Of a stretch of 64,000 bases of DNA, positions 23,966 through 34,749 are shown in pieces; within the stretch, counting starts at the first letter, position 1, and every line of letters starts with the position of its first letter. Source of the stretch: Armigeres subalbatus (taxonomy: Eukaryota; Arthropoda; Insecta; Diptera; Culicidae); contig NC_085141.1 in assembly GCF_024139115.2 (NCBI RefSeq), positions 428,066,338 through 428,130,337 on the forward strand, given 5' to 3'. The translations under genes were made by a program, and so were the position numbers. The notes beneath the pieces are model-generated. The model saw only the letters and a program-made list of their open reading frames with translations. It had not been told where the DNA came from and did not search any database.

Positions 23966-25500
23966 CATTTGTGCGTACTGAAAACGGGTGTGTACTCTTC
24001 GGGTGCTGCTTGCTCTTGCTTCGAGGAAGAAAATGACACTTAAGCATTTCGACATAAAAACGGCCTACTTATACGGAGAGCTCGATCAAGTTTTGTTTAT
24101 GCGGCAACCACCTGGATACGAGGAAAAAGGCAAGGAGCACTTGGTTTGCCTTTTGAAAAGAAGTATATACGGACTCAAACAGTCAGCACGTTGTTGGAAC
24201 CAGAAGTTACACAGTGTTCTTTTGAAGATGGGTTTCAAGCAAAGTGGTGCTGATCAGTGCTTATACACGAAGGTCGAGAACGGAAAGATGGTGTACCTTT
24301 TAGTGTATGTGGACGATATTATGGTTGGATGCGTAGATGAGAAGAAAATTGACTCTGTGTACCAATCATTGAAGAAACATTTTGAGATCACCAATCTCGG
24401 AGATACAAGTTATTTTTTAGGACTAGAAATTAAGCGAGAAAATGGTGATTACAGTGTGAGCCTGGAAGGCTATATTGATAAACTAATTGATAAGTTTGGC
24501 TTAAGTGATGCAAAAGTGGCTAAAACACCGATGGACGAAGGTTTTTTGAAAGTTGAAGACACAAGTTCAGTATTGAGTGACGAGACGAAGTACAGAAGTC
24601 TTGTTGGTACTCTTTTGTACATATCGGTGTGTGCAAGGCCGGATATTGCTGTGAGCACGGCCATTCTTGGTCGAAAAGTGAGTGCCCCTACAGAGTCATG
24701 TTGGGTAGCAGCGAAGCACGTTTTGCGCTATTTGAAATCGACTAAGCACTGGAAGCTGACGTATAACGGTTCTGGTGATGGTTTGATCGGTATCGCTGAC
24801 GCCGATTGGGCCGGCGACGCAAGCTCGAGGAAGTCTACTACCGGATATGTATTTTGCTATGCAAACGGTGCTGTTTCATGGGCCAGTCGTAAACAAGCGT
24901 GCGTTACATTGTCTTCCATGGAGGTAGAATATGTGGCTCTTAGCGAGGCTACTCAGGAGTTAATCTGGCTTCGCAAACTGATGGTGGAGATGGGCGAACA
25001 TGACGATAGGCCTGTAAAGTTGATGGAAGATAATCAAAGCTGTATTAGTTTTGTAAATTCTGAACGAATTAATCGTTGTTCTAAACATATTGAGACCAAG
25101 GAATACTTCGTAAGACAAAAGTGTGAGCTGGCTTTTGGAACTGGAATACTGTCCTACAGAGCACATGGCTGCCGACGTTCTTACTAAACCCCTGGGAACT
25201 ATGAAGCAAAGAAAGTTTTCAGGAATGCTGGGACTGACGACCGACAGTGGCACTGTACGTTGAGGAGGAGTGTTATGAGTGCAACTACCATGCCACCCTA
25301 TTTGTCACTACATTGTTTTTTTTAGTGTATCTTTGTCTTCAGTATGTAGTGGCAACACTGTACAGAGCGGATGCAGTAAGCGCCGAAGACGCCATTATTC
25401 ATAAGTGTGCTATTCGTTGCAGCGTCAACATCGTTTTTCAATTAAAATAAATCTCTTTCGTTTGTGAACTAAATTCGTCTTTTAATTTCGCTGGTTATCT
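23966..25500 (+). mobile_element. Copia (Ty1) retrotransposon, 3' half with 3' LTR start
   Basis: RT and RNase H of a Ty1/copia element, 5'-truncated near 23966. RT keeps HFDIKTAYLYGEL, SIYGLKQSARCWN and YLLVYVDDIMVG. RNase H keeps DADWAGD and TLSSMEVEYVALSEA. The frame breaks near 25140 (the ending ADVLTKPLG lies in the next frame), then a polypurine tract GAGGAGGAG (25262-25270) is followed by TGTTATGAG, the likely LTR start at 25271. An AATAAA sits near 25446. The LTR end near 25500 is a guess. No 5' LTR, gag or integrase here. Confidence 0.88.
23988..25187 (+). pseudogene. Copia RT/RNase H reading frame
   Basis: Open for 399 residues, mostly intact RT-RNase H, but lacks the N-terminal RT region and is frameshifted some 15 residues before the true C-terminus. 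Would copy element RNA into DNA in an intact polyprotein; not functional alone. Confidence 0.85.
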
Positions 25501-25779
25501 CTGCCCAAGACCATACCGCTGGGTCCTGATTCTATAAATGTGGGATAATATACAAACTTTTCCACTTATAACTGAAAACTTGCACTTCGAAAATATACTG
25601 TGCACTGACTTTGGTTGTTTCCTTAGCTCCGTGTGGCTTGGTAGCTGAAGTGGAAAAGACCGCAATTTCTTCTCAGAGCTGGCAGCCAACCTCATAGTAC
25701 CCCATGTATTCTAAATATCCCCATTCTCGGGCAACTCAATAATTTTCCGTTCTCCCATTTCTGATCCCGCGCAGTGATT

Positions 25780-26000
25780 TTTTGATAGAGTGTAAGTGAA
25801 AGATATTTTAGTTACTAGATAAAGATTCTCGCTTCGGTTCCCTTTGTTCTGCTGTCCGGAACATGTTGGGTACCAAGCTGTCAAATCGTATGGATTTTCC
25901 TTCTTTGACATTTAGCTCCCCTATCCTCGCCAGCAAAAGATGTTCCGGGCAGCGACGACAGCGACAATCTTTATCTGGTAACTAAAATATCTTTTGTGTA
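25780..26000. repeat. Small inverted-repeat element
   Basis: AAAGATATTTTAGTTACTAG at about 25798 recurs inverted at about 25970-25995 (CTGGTAACTAAAATATCTTT). No coding frame in the spacer. Confidence 0.5.
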
Positions 26001-26001
26001 A

Positions 26002-26428
26002 GGTCATCTTTAATAATGTTACAGTTATAGTTATATTCATTTCCCGAGTTTTACATTTTATAACTGTCATAGATATAGAACAAGAAATGCATCTTCAATA
26101 GCAGTTATAAGCTGCAAATGTTTTATACTGGAAAACGAAAAAATAATCATCCGAGGCCAATTCAAATGTCAAACTGTTATGATGTCGATGAAATAGTTTT
26201 TTTTTGGAGCTGATGACGTCATCTTCCATTGTTTTGAACGAAATAAAACTCGAGTAAATTCTGTTGCAAATTCGAACAAAAATACAACTGAGCAGTATTC
26301 CAGTTATAAAGTTCCCGACGAAACTGTTCGAATTTTTAAAACTATAACGTCTGTTGAAGATGGCATTTTTACAGTTTCAATTACATTTTCTAACTCCCAT
26401 ACGATTTATAACTCTAATAAAGATGCCC
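26002..26428. mobile_element. PIF/Harbinger-type MITE 1
   Basis: Termini GGTCATCTTTAATA and TAATAAAGATGCCC, flanked by TAA at 25999-26001 and 26429-26431. Three-base TWA duplications typify PIF/Harbinger. Interior rich in TTATAACTGT in both orientations. Confidence 0.65.
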
Positions 26429-26431
26429 TAA

Positions 26432-26869
26432 GGCCGGTCCCAATGCTGAAGTTGCAGTTTCAGTTTGGTACTGCTTGATGTTATAAAATTTATAACTGTC
26501 AAAATAGAACTACAACTTGGTGCCCGCAACGCAGAGTTGTAAACGAAATGCAACTTGGTTTTATTTTTTCATAAAACAAAAAATAAAACAAACTAACATT
26601 TTTCGCGGTAGTTTTTACCTCGCATACGAACAACAATGAGTTTGTCCATCATCTCAAACAAACAAACACAATTAAATAAATTTGAAACTCAGTTTCATTC
26701 AAGTTTCAAATCAGGTTTTATTTGCAACAAACCAGTCGAGCAGTTGCAAATCAGTTTCAAAAAGTGCTCGAAAAATAAAACTGCAACTCTGCGTTGCGAA
26801 CTGCTAGTTTTAGTTCTAGTTTGATTTCCAAACACGCCATACAAAAACCCAACAGCATTGCGACCGACC
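26432..26869. mobile_element. PIF/Harbinger-type MITE 2
   Basis: Termini GGCCGGTCCCAATGCTG and CAGCATTGCGACCGACC, flanked by TAA (26429-26431 and 26870-26872). It shares its left TAA with the preceding MITE. Internal AACGCAGAGTTG/CAACTCTGCGTT arms are also inverted. Confidence 0.7.
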
Positions 26870-26872
26870 TAA

Positions 26873-27320
26873 AAGTGTGTATGTCAGTTACAAATATAAA
26901 CTTTTCAATTCGACCGTTATCTGGAGTATATAATCATCTAATTATTTTATATAAACTTAGATTCTGAATGATGTTGGTTTACATTTTAATAATTCATAGA
27001 ATTTTTTATTCAATTTATAATTCGCTTTAGTGGGGTTTGTGATAGGATTACTTCTAGATTTAGAATATGATATCCGATATGGTTTGTATCCTATTACTAT
27101 TACTTTAAGCTTTTTTATAGCATCTCTATCTCGAATCTCGTACCCGAATTGTAACAAGCGTACACAACTTCGTTAATCTTGAAACTTACCGACTTTGTTC
27201 GACTTTGAACTGGATTCATACTCTCCTGACGTCTGGTAAGACTTTTCTTCAGCGCATCGAATCTAATCCGCATCTCTCCCGAACATAAGCTTCAAAGGGC
27301 TTTCACTTCACTTCACTTCA
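26873..27320. other. No gene; short CACTT microsatellite at the end
   Basis: AT-rich with no coding signal. A (CACTT)n run at about 27302-27325 abuts the Ty3 fragment. Confidence 0.45.
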
Positions 27321-27892
27321 CTTCAAGAAAAGACCACAAACGCGATGCTACTGTCTTTGTTTGGTATTCTGGGTCGGAAGAAAGCTTCGTCAATGCCGCC
27401 TTGACAGTTTTCACTGCATTCTCAGCTGCTCCGTTGGAACAGGGGCTATATGGTGCAGTCCGCAAATGTTTGATTCCCATGTCCAAGCAGAAATTCTTGA
27501 ATTCCTCCGAAGCGAATGCCGTACCATTGTCGGAGACTAAAGTGGAAATGGAACCAAAACGTGATTTATACTCACATAACTTCTCAATTGTCTCCTTTGA
27601 CGTTAGAGTGCGAACCAGAAAAACCTCTATCCACTTGCTGTAGCTGTCTACCATGACGAGAAATTCGCCACCTCGGAATTGAAAATGGTCAATGTGTACT
27701 CGATCACCTGGTGCGCTTGTAAGTCTCCACGGCGATATTTGATCAGTTCGTTCGGGCCGTAATTGGATACACATTTCGCATAATTTTCCCATATCTTCGA
27801 TCTGCTTATCCATAGATGGCCACCAAAAATATGACCGAGCAAGGCTTTTCATTTTTACGATGCCCAAATGAACCGAATGCAGTTCTAACAAG
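27321..27892 (-). pseudogene. Ty3/gypsy integrase (3' part of pol)
   Basis: H2C2 zinc finger (H..H then CEMCIQL) and DDE core (VHIDHFQ, LVSDNGTAF, SNGAAENAVKT) are visible. The C-terminal domain is missing. Confidence 0.82.
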
Positions 27893-30427
27893 TTCGAGTA
27901 GAGACGTTCCATGGTGGAATAAAACTCTTGAGAAGCTTAGGAAAACTGCGCGTAGGGAGTTCAACCGTGCTAAGCGAACCGGCGATTGGAGCCTATACAG
28001 AAAGGCCCTGACGAACTACAACAAAGAAATAAGGTCAGCCAAACGGAAATCGTGGATTCTAATGTGTGAAAGCATAGAGAATACACCCGTAGTGGCCAGA
28101 CTCCAAAAAACTCTTTCAAAAGACCACTCCAATGGTGTGGGTAGCCTCCGAAAGACGGATGGTTCGCTCACTGTAGAGCCTAGCGATACACTGAGCGAAC
28201 TGTTAAAGATCCACTTCCCTGATTCAATCCCTGAGTCGAGCATCGGCGACCAAGGCACTGGAATTGCTGTCTCAGATCCACAAGAGATCCAATCATGGGT
28301 TTCTGGATCTAAAAAGACGCAATAAAGGTTGCGAGGGAAGCTTTCACTCAGGCCAGGGTTGAGAGGGCTGTGAGATCTTTCGAGCCATTTAAGTCTCCTG
28401 GCATGGTTGGAATATTCCCAGCGTTGATCCAAAAGAGGAGAAAACACTGGTTCCACCCTTGGTTGAGATTTTTAAGGCGAGTCTGATTTTGGGGCACATA
28501 CCTAACGATTGGCGTCAAATCCGGGCTGTCTTCATTCCGAAGGCAGGCAAGAGAGATAAAACCAACCCCAAAGCATTCAGGCCGATAAGTTTATCCTCTG
28601 TAATGCTCAAAATTATGGAAAAGGTACTATGCGAGTACATAAATCACAAATTTATGAAAGCAATGCCTTTGTCAAAAAACCAATTCGCTTATCAAAGTGG
28701 AAAATCTACGATCTCGGCACTACATACGGTAGTTCAAAAATCGAAAAACACTTAATGCAAAAGAAATTGCTCTTGTAGCATTTCTTGATATTGAGGGCGC
28801 ATTCGATAACGCTTCTTATTCGTCTATAGGGTCAGCAATGTTGAGGAGAAAATTCGACCCATGCATTGTTACCTGGGTACATGCTATGCTAGCTAATCGG
28901 AAAATCTCCTCTGAGCTTAGCGGTTCATACATCACTGTTAAAGCAACAAGGGGGTGTCCGCAAGGCGGAGTGCTTTCTCCTTTGTTGTGGTCACTGGTGG
29001 TGGATGAGCTTCTAGACAGCTTAGAGAGAAGAGGCTTCGAAGTGGTTGGATATGCTGATGACGTTGTCATTATTGTACGAGGCAAATTCGAAAGTGTTAT
29101 CGTGGAAAGAATGCAATCTGCCCTAAATCACACTCTTTTCCTGGGGTCAAAAGTATCAACTAGGCATAAATCCTACAAAACTTCCATTATCCCTTTCACC
29201 AAACGGAGAAAGGTACAACTGAAACCCCTTTTCTTGAATCAAACACAATTAGTTTATTCAAGTGAAGTAAAATATCTAGGTGTCATACTCGACGCAAAGC
29301 TTAATTGGAACTCTCATCTCCAATCAGTTGTGCAGAAAGGTCTCAATACACTTTGGGTTTGTTCAAAAACCCTTGGTAAAAGATGGGGCCTAAAACCAAG
29401 TATGATCATGTGGATATATAAAACCATTGTCCGTCCCAGGACAACTTACGCTTCCCTTGTCTGGTGGCCTAAAACTAATGAGGCTGCTGCAAGGGCTAAG
29501 CTCAACAAAATCCAACGCACCGCTTGCATTGCCATCACTGGTGCAGTTCGTAGTACACCCACTTTGGCCCTAGACGCAATGCTTCACCTGCCCCGTGTTA
29601 TTATGCCTGAGGAGAAAGTATAGATTTGCAAAAATATGTATTTTCTCTGACAGCCAAGCGGCACTTAAGTCGCTTAATAACTACACTTGTAACTCAAAGC
29701 TAGTGTGGGTGAGTCTACCTATATTGGATCCCAGGACATACGGGTCTAGAGGGAAACGAGATTGCTGATGAGCTAGCCAGGAATGGATCTAATGAAAGGT
29801 TCATTGGCCCTGAGCCCTTCTGCGGGATCTCAGACTGCTCTGTAAAAATGGAACTGAACAAATATATGGTCAGTCAAATCACATCAAACTGGAATGCACT
29901 TCCCCATACGAGCCAATCCAAAAGGCTCGTAACGATTAACCCCAAGAAAACCCAACAACTATTAGGTCTCAACAACAGGGATCTCAACATCTACACCGGT
30001 CTAATAACTGGGCTCTTTTCCTGCAGATGCCATCTACATAAGATCGGAGCAATCCAAACCTCAAATTGCCGCTTCTGTGGCGAGGAGAGAAAACATCAGA
30101 ACACATCCTCTGCTATTGCAGTGCACTCACCCAACGTAGGTTCAAAGTTCTCAGCAAGCCCTTTTAGGGCCTGCTGACATATGGATCTTATCCCCCAAGG
30201 ACGTGGTTGGCTTCATAAAGCTAGTCTCGCCAGAATGGGGAGTCACATACTATAACTCAGGATCTCTATTCATCAATAATAGATGGTCTTGAGTTCAGTC
30301 GATACCAAGGTATCTCAGTGACAAACATGTTACTGAGATAACTTGCGTATTTCACAGCAAAAGGGTATATCACAATAGTCCTAAAATCTGGACGCAGTGA
30401 TCTTCACCCGACAAACGAGGAAAAAAA
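27893..30427 (+). mobile_element. LOA/Lian-like non-LTR retrotransposon, 5'-truncated
   Basis: The + strand ORF2 starts in the linker (DVPWWNKTLEKLRKTAR), then RT (IFIPKAGKRD-like, RGCPQGGVLSPLLWS, VVGYADDVVII, VKYLGVILD) and a degraded RNase H (SDSQAALKSL near 29650). It ends with an A9 run at 30421-30429. Frameshifts near 28320, 28755 and 29623. Short repeat AACAAG at 27887-27892 and about 30427-30432 is the likely target duplication. RT plus RNase H without LTRs fits LOA or I-type clades. Confidence 0.8.
28838..29623 (+). pseudogene. LOA-type reverse transcriptase core
   Basis: 261-residue open stretch with RT motifs 4-7 (CPQGGVLSPLLW, YADDVVII, YLGVILDAKLNW) and the thumb (IYKTIVRPRTTYASLVWWP). 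Fingers lie in other frames upstream at 28459-28755. Confidence 0.82.
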
Positions 30428-30874
30428 AACAAGATACTTTTCCTCAATTTGGTTGGAACAACGATGCGATATCCCCAAAACAGTACATCTTCTTCAATAT
30501 TAAGTTCATCTCGCTTAGAATGATATTTCTTAATTTCTTCTTCCAGATTTTCTGATGGCCAGCCAGTCTTTAAATATTGCACAACACCGGTTACTGCTTT
30601 CTCTCTACCAACGAACGAGTTTCCCGTTCCAAAAAATTCAAGAAAATTACCGTATCTTCAACAAAATCGTCATCTGTCTCTCCGTCATCTTCAAAAGTGG
30701 CAAAGGATACCGAGGAAGAAAATCTGCAGGAGCATTGTCCACGCCTTTTACATGGTGTATTTCATAATCAAAACTTAACAGAAAAATAGCGGCTTGTGGT
30801 CGGTCATTAGAATGAAGTGTCGACCAGCAAGGAAACTGTAGAACTTATTGACCCCATAATATATGGCCAGGGCC

Positions 30875-31546
30875 TCATAGAGGTCGCTCAAATTTATCTG
30901 GACAAACGTGTGTATTAACAGCACCGATTCTAGCTTTCGATGCATAGCAATATAGCTTCACAGGCAGCTCCCGATCGTAGTGGGCCAACACTGTATCGCT
31001 TGCAATGAGATTCTTCGTTTTTTCAAAAGCTTGTTGTCTCTTCTTGTTCCACGAAAAACTGACACCATCCTTCAAAAGTTCATACAACGGCTGCAAATTG
31101 TGTGCCAAATGGGGACAGAACTTGGCGTAATAATTGACAAGTCCCACAAATGAACGGACTTCCTTGATGTCTCCCGGTGGCTGCATATCCAAAATTGCCA
31201 TCACTTTTCCACGATCTTTATGTAATCCTTCTTCATCTATGTAATGTCCCAAAAATGCAACCGCTTTTTTGAAAAATTCGCACTTATCTTTATTAAGTAG
31301 TAAACCGGCATCCTGTAGTCGCTGAAGAACATGGTCCAAGTTTTGTAAATGCTCCTCTATGGTAGATCCAGTAACCATAACGTCGTCTAAGTATATAACG
31401 GTACCGCGACAGCCCTGCAGCACTCTCTCTAACATGGCTTGAAAAATGGAGCAAGCAGTTTTCGTGCCGAACGGTAAACGGTTCATCAGAAACACGCCTC
31501 GGTGCGTACTCCACGCCACGAATGGGCCATTCAACAACTGTCTCAC
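30875..31546 (-). pseudogene. Ty3/gypsy reverse transcriptase fragment
   Basis: RT palm with RLPFGTKTACSIFQ and the catalytic box VIYLDDVMV, then the conserved LGHYIDEEGL and FVGLVNYYAKF connection, ending in RNase H after [13 protein letters not shown]. The N-terminal RT is lost. Confidence 0.85.
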
Positions 31547-31700
31547 CGTCGCCTTGACGTGCTTCGAAAAATCTGGAACGCTCCCGAAAAACTACCACCG
31601 TTGGGGTAAACCGCTGGCCCATCAATTCGCAAAGTTGGGGAAAAGTTTTCTTCTCTGGTTTATCCGGAAAGCATAGATTTTTGACGCTCGCAGGACATAA

Positions 31701-33146
31701 TTTTACCGGCTCCGGATCTCCAGGAAATCCAGGAGGAGATTGGCCGGCTGAAGAATAACAAAGCCCCTGGGGTTGACCAACTACCATGAGAGCTATTTAA
31801 ACACGGTGGTGAGGCACTGGCTAGAGCGCTGCACTGGGTCATTACCAAGATTTGGGAGGAGGAAGTTTTGCCGCAGGAGTGGATGGAAGGTGTCGTGTCC
31901 CATCTACAAAAAGGGCGATAAGCTGGTTTGTAGCAACTACCGAGCAATCACATTGCTGAACGCCGCCTACAAGGTACTCTCCCAAATTTTATGCCGTCGA
32001 CTAGCACCAATTGCAAGGGAGTTCGTGGGGCAGTACCAGGCGGGGCGAACGCTCCACCACGGACTAATCGATCGGGACCAGCTATGGCAACTAATGCACG
32101 AACACGGATTTCCGGATAAACTGACACGGTTGATCAAAGCGACGATGGATCGGGTGATGTGCGTAGTTCGAGTGTCAGGGGCATTCTCGAGTCCTTTCGA
32201 AACCCGCAGAGGGTTACGGCAAGGTGATGGTCTTTCGTGTCTGCTATTCAACATCGCATTGGAAGGGGTAATACGAAGAGCAGGGATTAACACGAGTGGT
32301 ACAATTTTCAATAAGTCCGTCCAGCTATTTGGCTTCGCCGACGACATAGATATTATGGCACGTAACTTTGAGAAGATGGAGGAAGCCTACATCAGACTGA
32401 AGAGGGAAGCCAAACGGATCGGACTAGTCATCAACACGTCGAAGACGAAGTACATGATAGGAAGAGGTTCAAGAGAAGACAATGTGAGCCACCCACCGCG
32501 AGTTTGCATCGGTGGTGACGAAATCGAGGTGGTAGAAGAATTTGTGTACTTGACTGCCGAAAATGATACCAGCAGAGAAATTCGGAGACGCATAGTGGCT
32601 GGAAATCGTACGTACTTTGGACTCCGCAAGACGCTCCGATCGAACAGAGTTCGCCGCCGTAACAAACTGACAATCTACAAAACGCTCATTAAACCGGTAG
32701 TGCTCTACGGATACGAGACCTGGACGATGCTCGTGGAGGACCAGCTCGCACTTGGAGTTTTCGAAAGGAAAGTGCTGCGTACCATCTATGATGGGGTGCA
32801 GATGGCGGACGGTACGTGGAGGAGGCGAATGAACCACGAGTTGCATCAGCTGTTGGGAGAACCATCCATCGTTCACACCGCAAAAATCGGACGACTGCGG
32901 TGGGCCGGGCACGTAGCCAGAATGTCGGACCGTAACCCGGTGATAATGGTTCTTGACAACGATCCGACGGGCACAAGAAGGCGAGGTGCGCAGCGGGCAA
33001 GGTGGATCGATCAGGTGGAAGATGACTTGCGGACTTTCCGTAGACTGCGTGGTTGGCGACGTGTAGCAATGGACCGAGCCGAATGGAGAAGACTCTTATA
33101 TACCGCACAGGCCACTTCGGCCTTAGTCTAAATAAATAAATAATAA
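31701..33146 (+). mobile_element. RTE-like non-LTR retrotransposon copy 1, 5'-truncated
   Basis: RT and C-terminal region almost fully open from 31773 to 33131 (452 residues) and ending in a TAAA-repeat tail. Motifs: VVSPIYKKGDKL, YRAITLLNAAYKVLS, LRQGDGLSCLLFNIALEG, FGFADDIDIM, then the post-RT block WRRRMNHEL and LRWAGHVARM. Endonuclease missing, and a stop follows LKNNKAPGVDQLP. Clade placement (RTE or a relative) is by motif memory only. Confidence 0.8.
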
Positions 33147-33476
33147 TGAACAAAAAGTTTGTTTGTGATATCTGACGATACTCACGCGTTAATCGGTTTG
33201 ATCCGAGAATTTGCTTTTATTTTCAGATAAATTTCAATTTGTTTGTTGTTATGTTTTCTTTTAGTCTTTGAATCGATCATACACATTTTATAGTTTAACC
33301 AACAACTTCCACTTCGTAAAATAAGATTTCTGATTATTGCATTTACCCTTGCCAATTGCCTATACATATATCAAGTTTAATACTGCTTATGTACTAATAC
33401 TGAGCCAATGATTATCGCGTCGTGTACGCTTTCATTAATATACACTTATTCAACCATTTTTTTGCCAAACCTCATT

Positions 33477-33482
33477 TTTATT
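33477..33482 (-). terminator. orcokinin: Candidate polyadenylation signal of orcokinin A
   Basis: AATAAA on the minus strand about 93 bases past the orcokinin-A stop codon. The stretch 33146-33476 between it and the RTE tail holds nothing else I recognise. Confidence 0.45.
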
Positions 33483-33574
33483 CAGAATCAAATTCTGGGA
33501 GAACTTCAACGAACTGTATTTTATTATGTTTACATCACCGCCTAACTATGGTGTCGGTTCATCCATCTGATACT

Positions 33575-34042
33575 TTACTGTGAATACTCGTTGATAACGG
33601 CCATCTCGTCCGCGAGGCTGCTGCCATGCTGGAATCCATTCGGTGAGGCTTCATCCACACCTTCAACCCCTCGGAAGAGCCGCTTGTTGAACTTGCCGTA
33701 TCGATCGATTTCGTCAAAGTTGCGTTTTCCGTAGCCGGACATGCTGGGCCTCAGACGCGAGTTAAATCCTGACCAATGAGACAGGAATGAGAAATAGAGA
33801 AGAAAATTCATATAGGCCCATTACCTGCCCACTGATCGATCTCGTCGAAGTTGCGTTTGAACTCGTTGTTGCGTTTGCCACCGAATGTGGAGTAGCGATC
33901 GATTTCGTCGAAGTTACGCTTGTCGTACATCGGAGCGAGCCCACGGGCGTAGTAGTTGTACAGGAGGGTGCGCCGGTCCGAGTTGTTCAGCGATCGCTTG
34001 GTTTTCATCGAGCTTCCAGAGCTGGTGCCCGAAGCGAGGTGG
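33575..34042 (-). CDS. orcokinin: Orcokinin-A coding exons of the orcokinin precursor
   Basis: Neuropeptide precursor exons. Exon 34042-33825 (218 nt) follows an acceptor TCATTCGCAG and ends at donor CAG|GTAATG. Intron 33769-33824 is 56 bp. Exon 33768-33575 carries the stop codon. Three orcokinin-type peptides start with NFDEID after dibasic sites: NFDEIDRYSTFGG-KR (a Gly before KR predicts amidation), NFDEIDQWAG... (spans the splice junction and ends GYGKR) and NFDEIDRYGKFN-KR. A spacer NNEFKR separates the first two. The tail after the last KR (LFRGVEGVDE...) is a likely associated peptide. The upstream exon begins in phase 2 and carries no signal peptide, so at least one 5' exon is missing here. 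Crustacean and insect orcokinins share the NFDEIDR core and are secreted from neurons and gut endocrine cells. The family assignment is firm. Confidence 0.92.
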
Positions 34043-34749
34043 CTGCGAATGATTAGGTTTTGAGATGTTTGGCGGGAAATGTAAACGGTCAGCTGGTAAC
34101 AATGTTTTATAAATATAATCAACGTTCAATAATATATGCGGGGAGGTTCTATCATATTAACTGGTAACTGGGTTCGATTCCCGGTGCAACTAAAAAAATC
34201 GGGTTTAAGCTTTTCAAAGCTAATCATAATATAGGAATGAAAAAAGAAGGAAGCTTGCAGTTGGAAGTGGAAGTGATTCAAGAACACGCTGGGAGGTTAT
34301 GATATTCTAAGCACAAAGAAGAGATCAGGAAAGGAAACATGAGTAAGCTATTCAAATACGGTGATGCCCCGCAGGTTAAAACCGAATGATGGCTATGACT
34401 GATGGCTTAGTGATCGAAAGGAGAATTATCTGAAAAAATTGGTGGTAAAATGACAACCTTTGTTATAATTTCTTATGTTTATCAGACAGGCCGGATAAGA
34501 ACTAAATAAAAATGCATGTTAAAAGGTAGGATGGACTGCAAAAGTACCTACTGTGCAAAAAGATAGGACAAGGAAGGGTCAAGAATAGATTCCTTGAGCA
34601 GTACGGAGCTGGCAAGTAGAGCAAATTTCGCAACACAAATAACGCCTGCTACGCAAAGTAAGTGGAGTTGTCATTATTCTTGCCTTCCCATTTTTCCACA
34701 AGGAAAAGTGACATTACTCTCATACTTGAGCAGCTGAAGCTCAATTACA
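34043..34749. other. No gene; orcokinin intron sequence with SINE-like trace
   Basis: Contains a B-box-like GGTTCGATTCCCGGTGC near 34172 but no convincing A box. Otherwise unrecognised. Confidence 0.35.

Larger units (their letters stand above)
27321..31700 (-). mobile_element. Ty3/gypsy retrotransposon, internally deleted and split by a LOA insertion
   Basis: Minus-strand pieces are a gag stretch (about 31690-31550, CFPDKPEKKTF, VFRERSRFF), RT and partial RNase H (31546-30875), the end of the linker (30582-30433) and integrase (27892-27321). Gag runs almost straight into RT, so protease and the RT start are deleted. A foreign + strand element occupies 27893-30427. The gypsy reading on either side continues without loss across the insertion. 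No LTR recognised. Confidence 0.82.

Noticed and set aside
31967..33153. Minus-strand ORFs of 92-154 residues
   Set aside because: They are shadows of the open RTE reverse-transcriptase frame on the opposite strand.
34160..34190. tRNA B-box-like GGTTCGATTCCCGG
   Set aside because: No A box or cloverleaf partner; at most a SINE trace.
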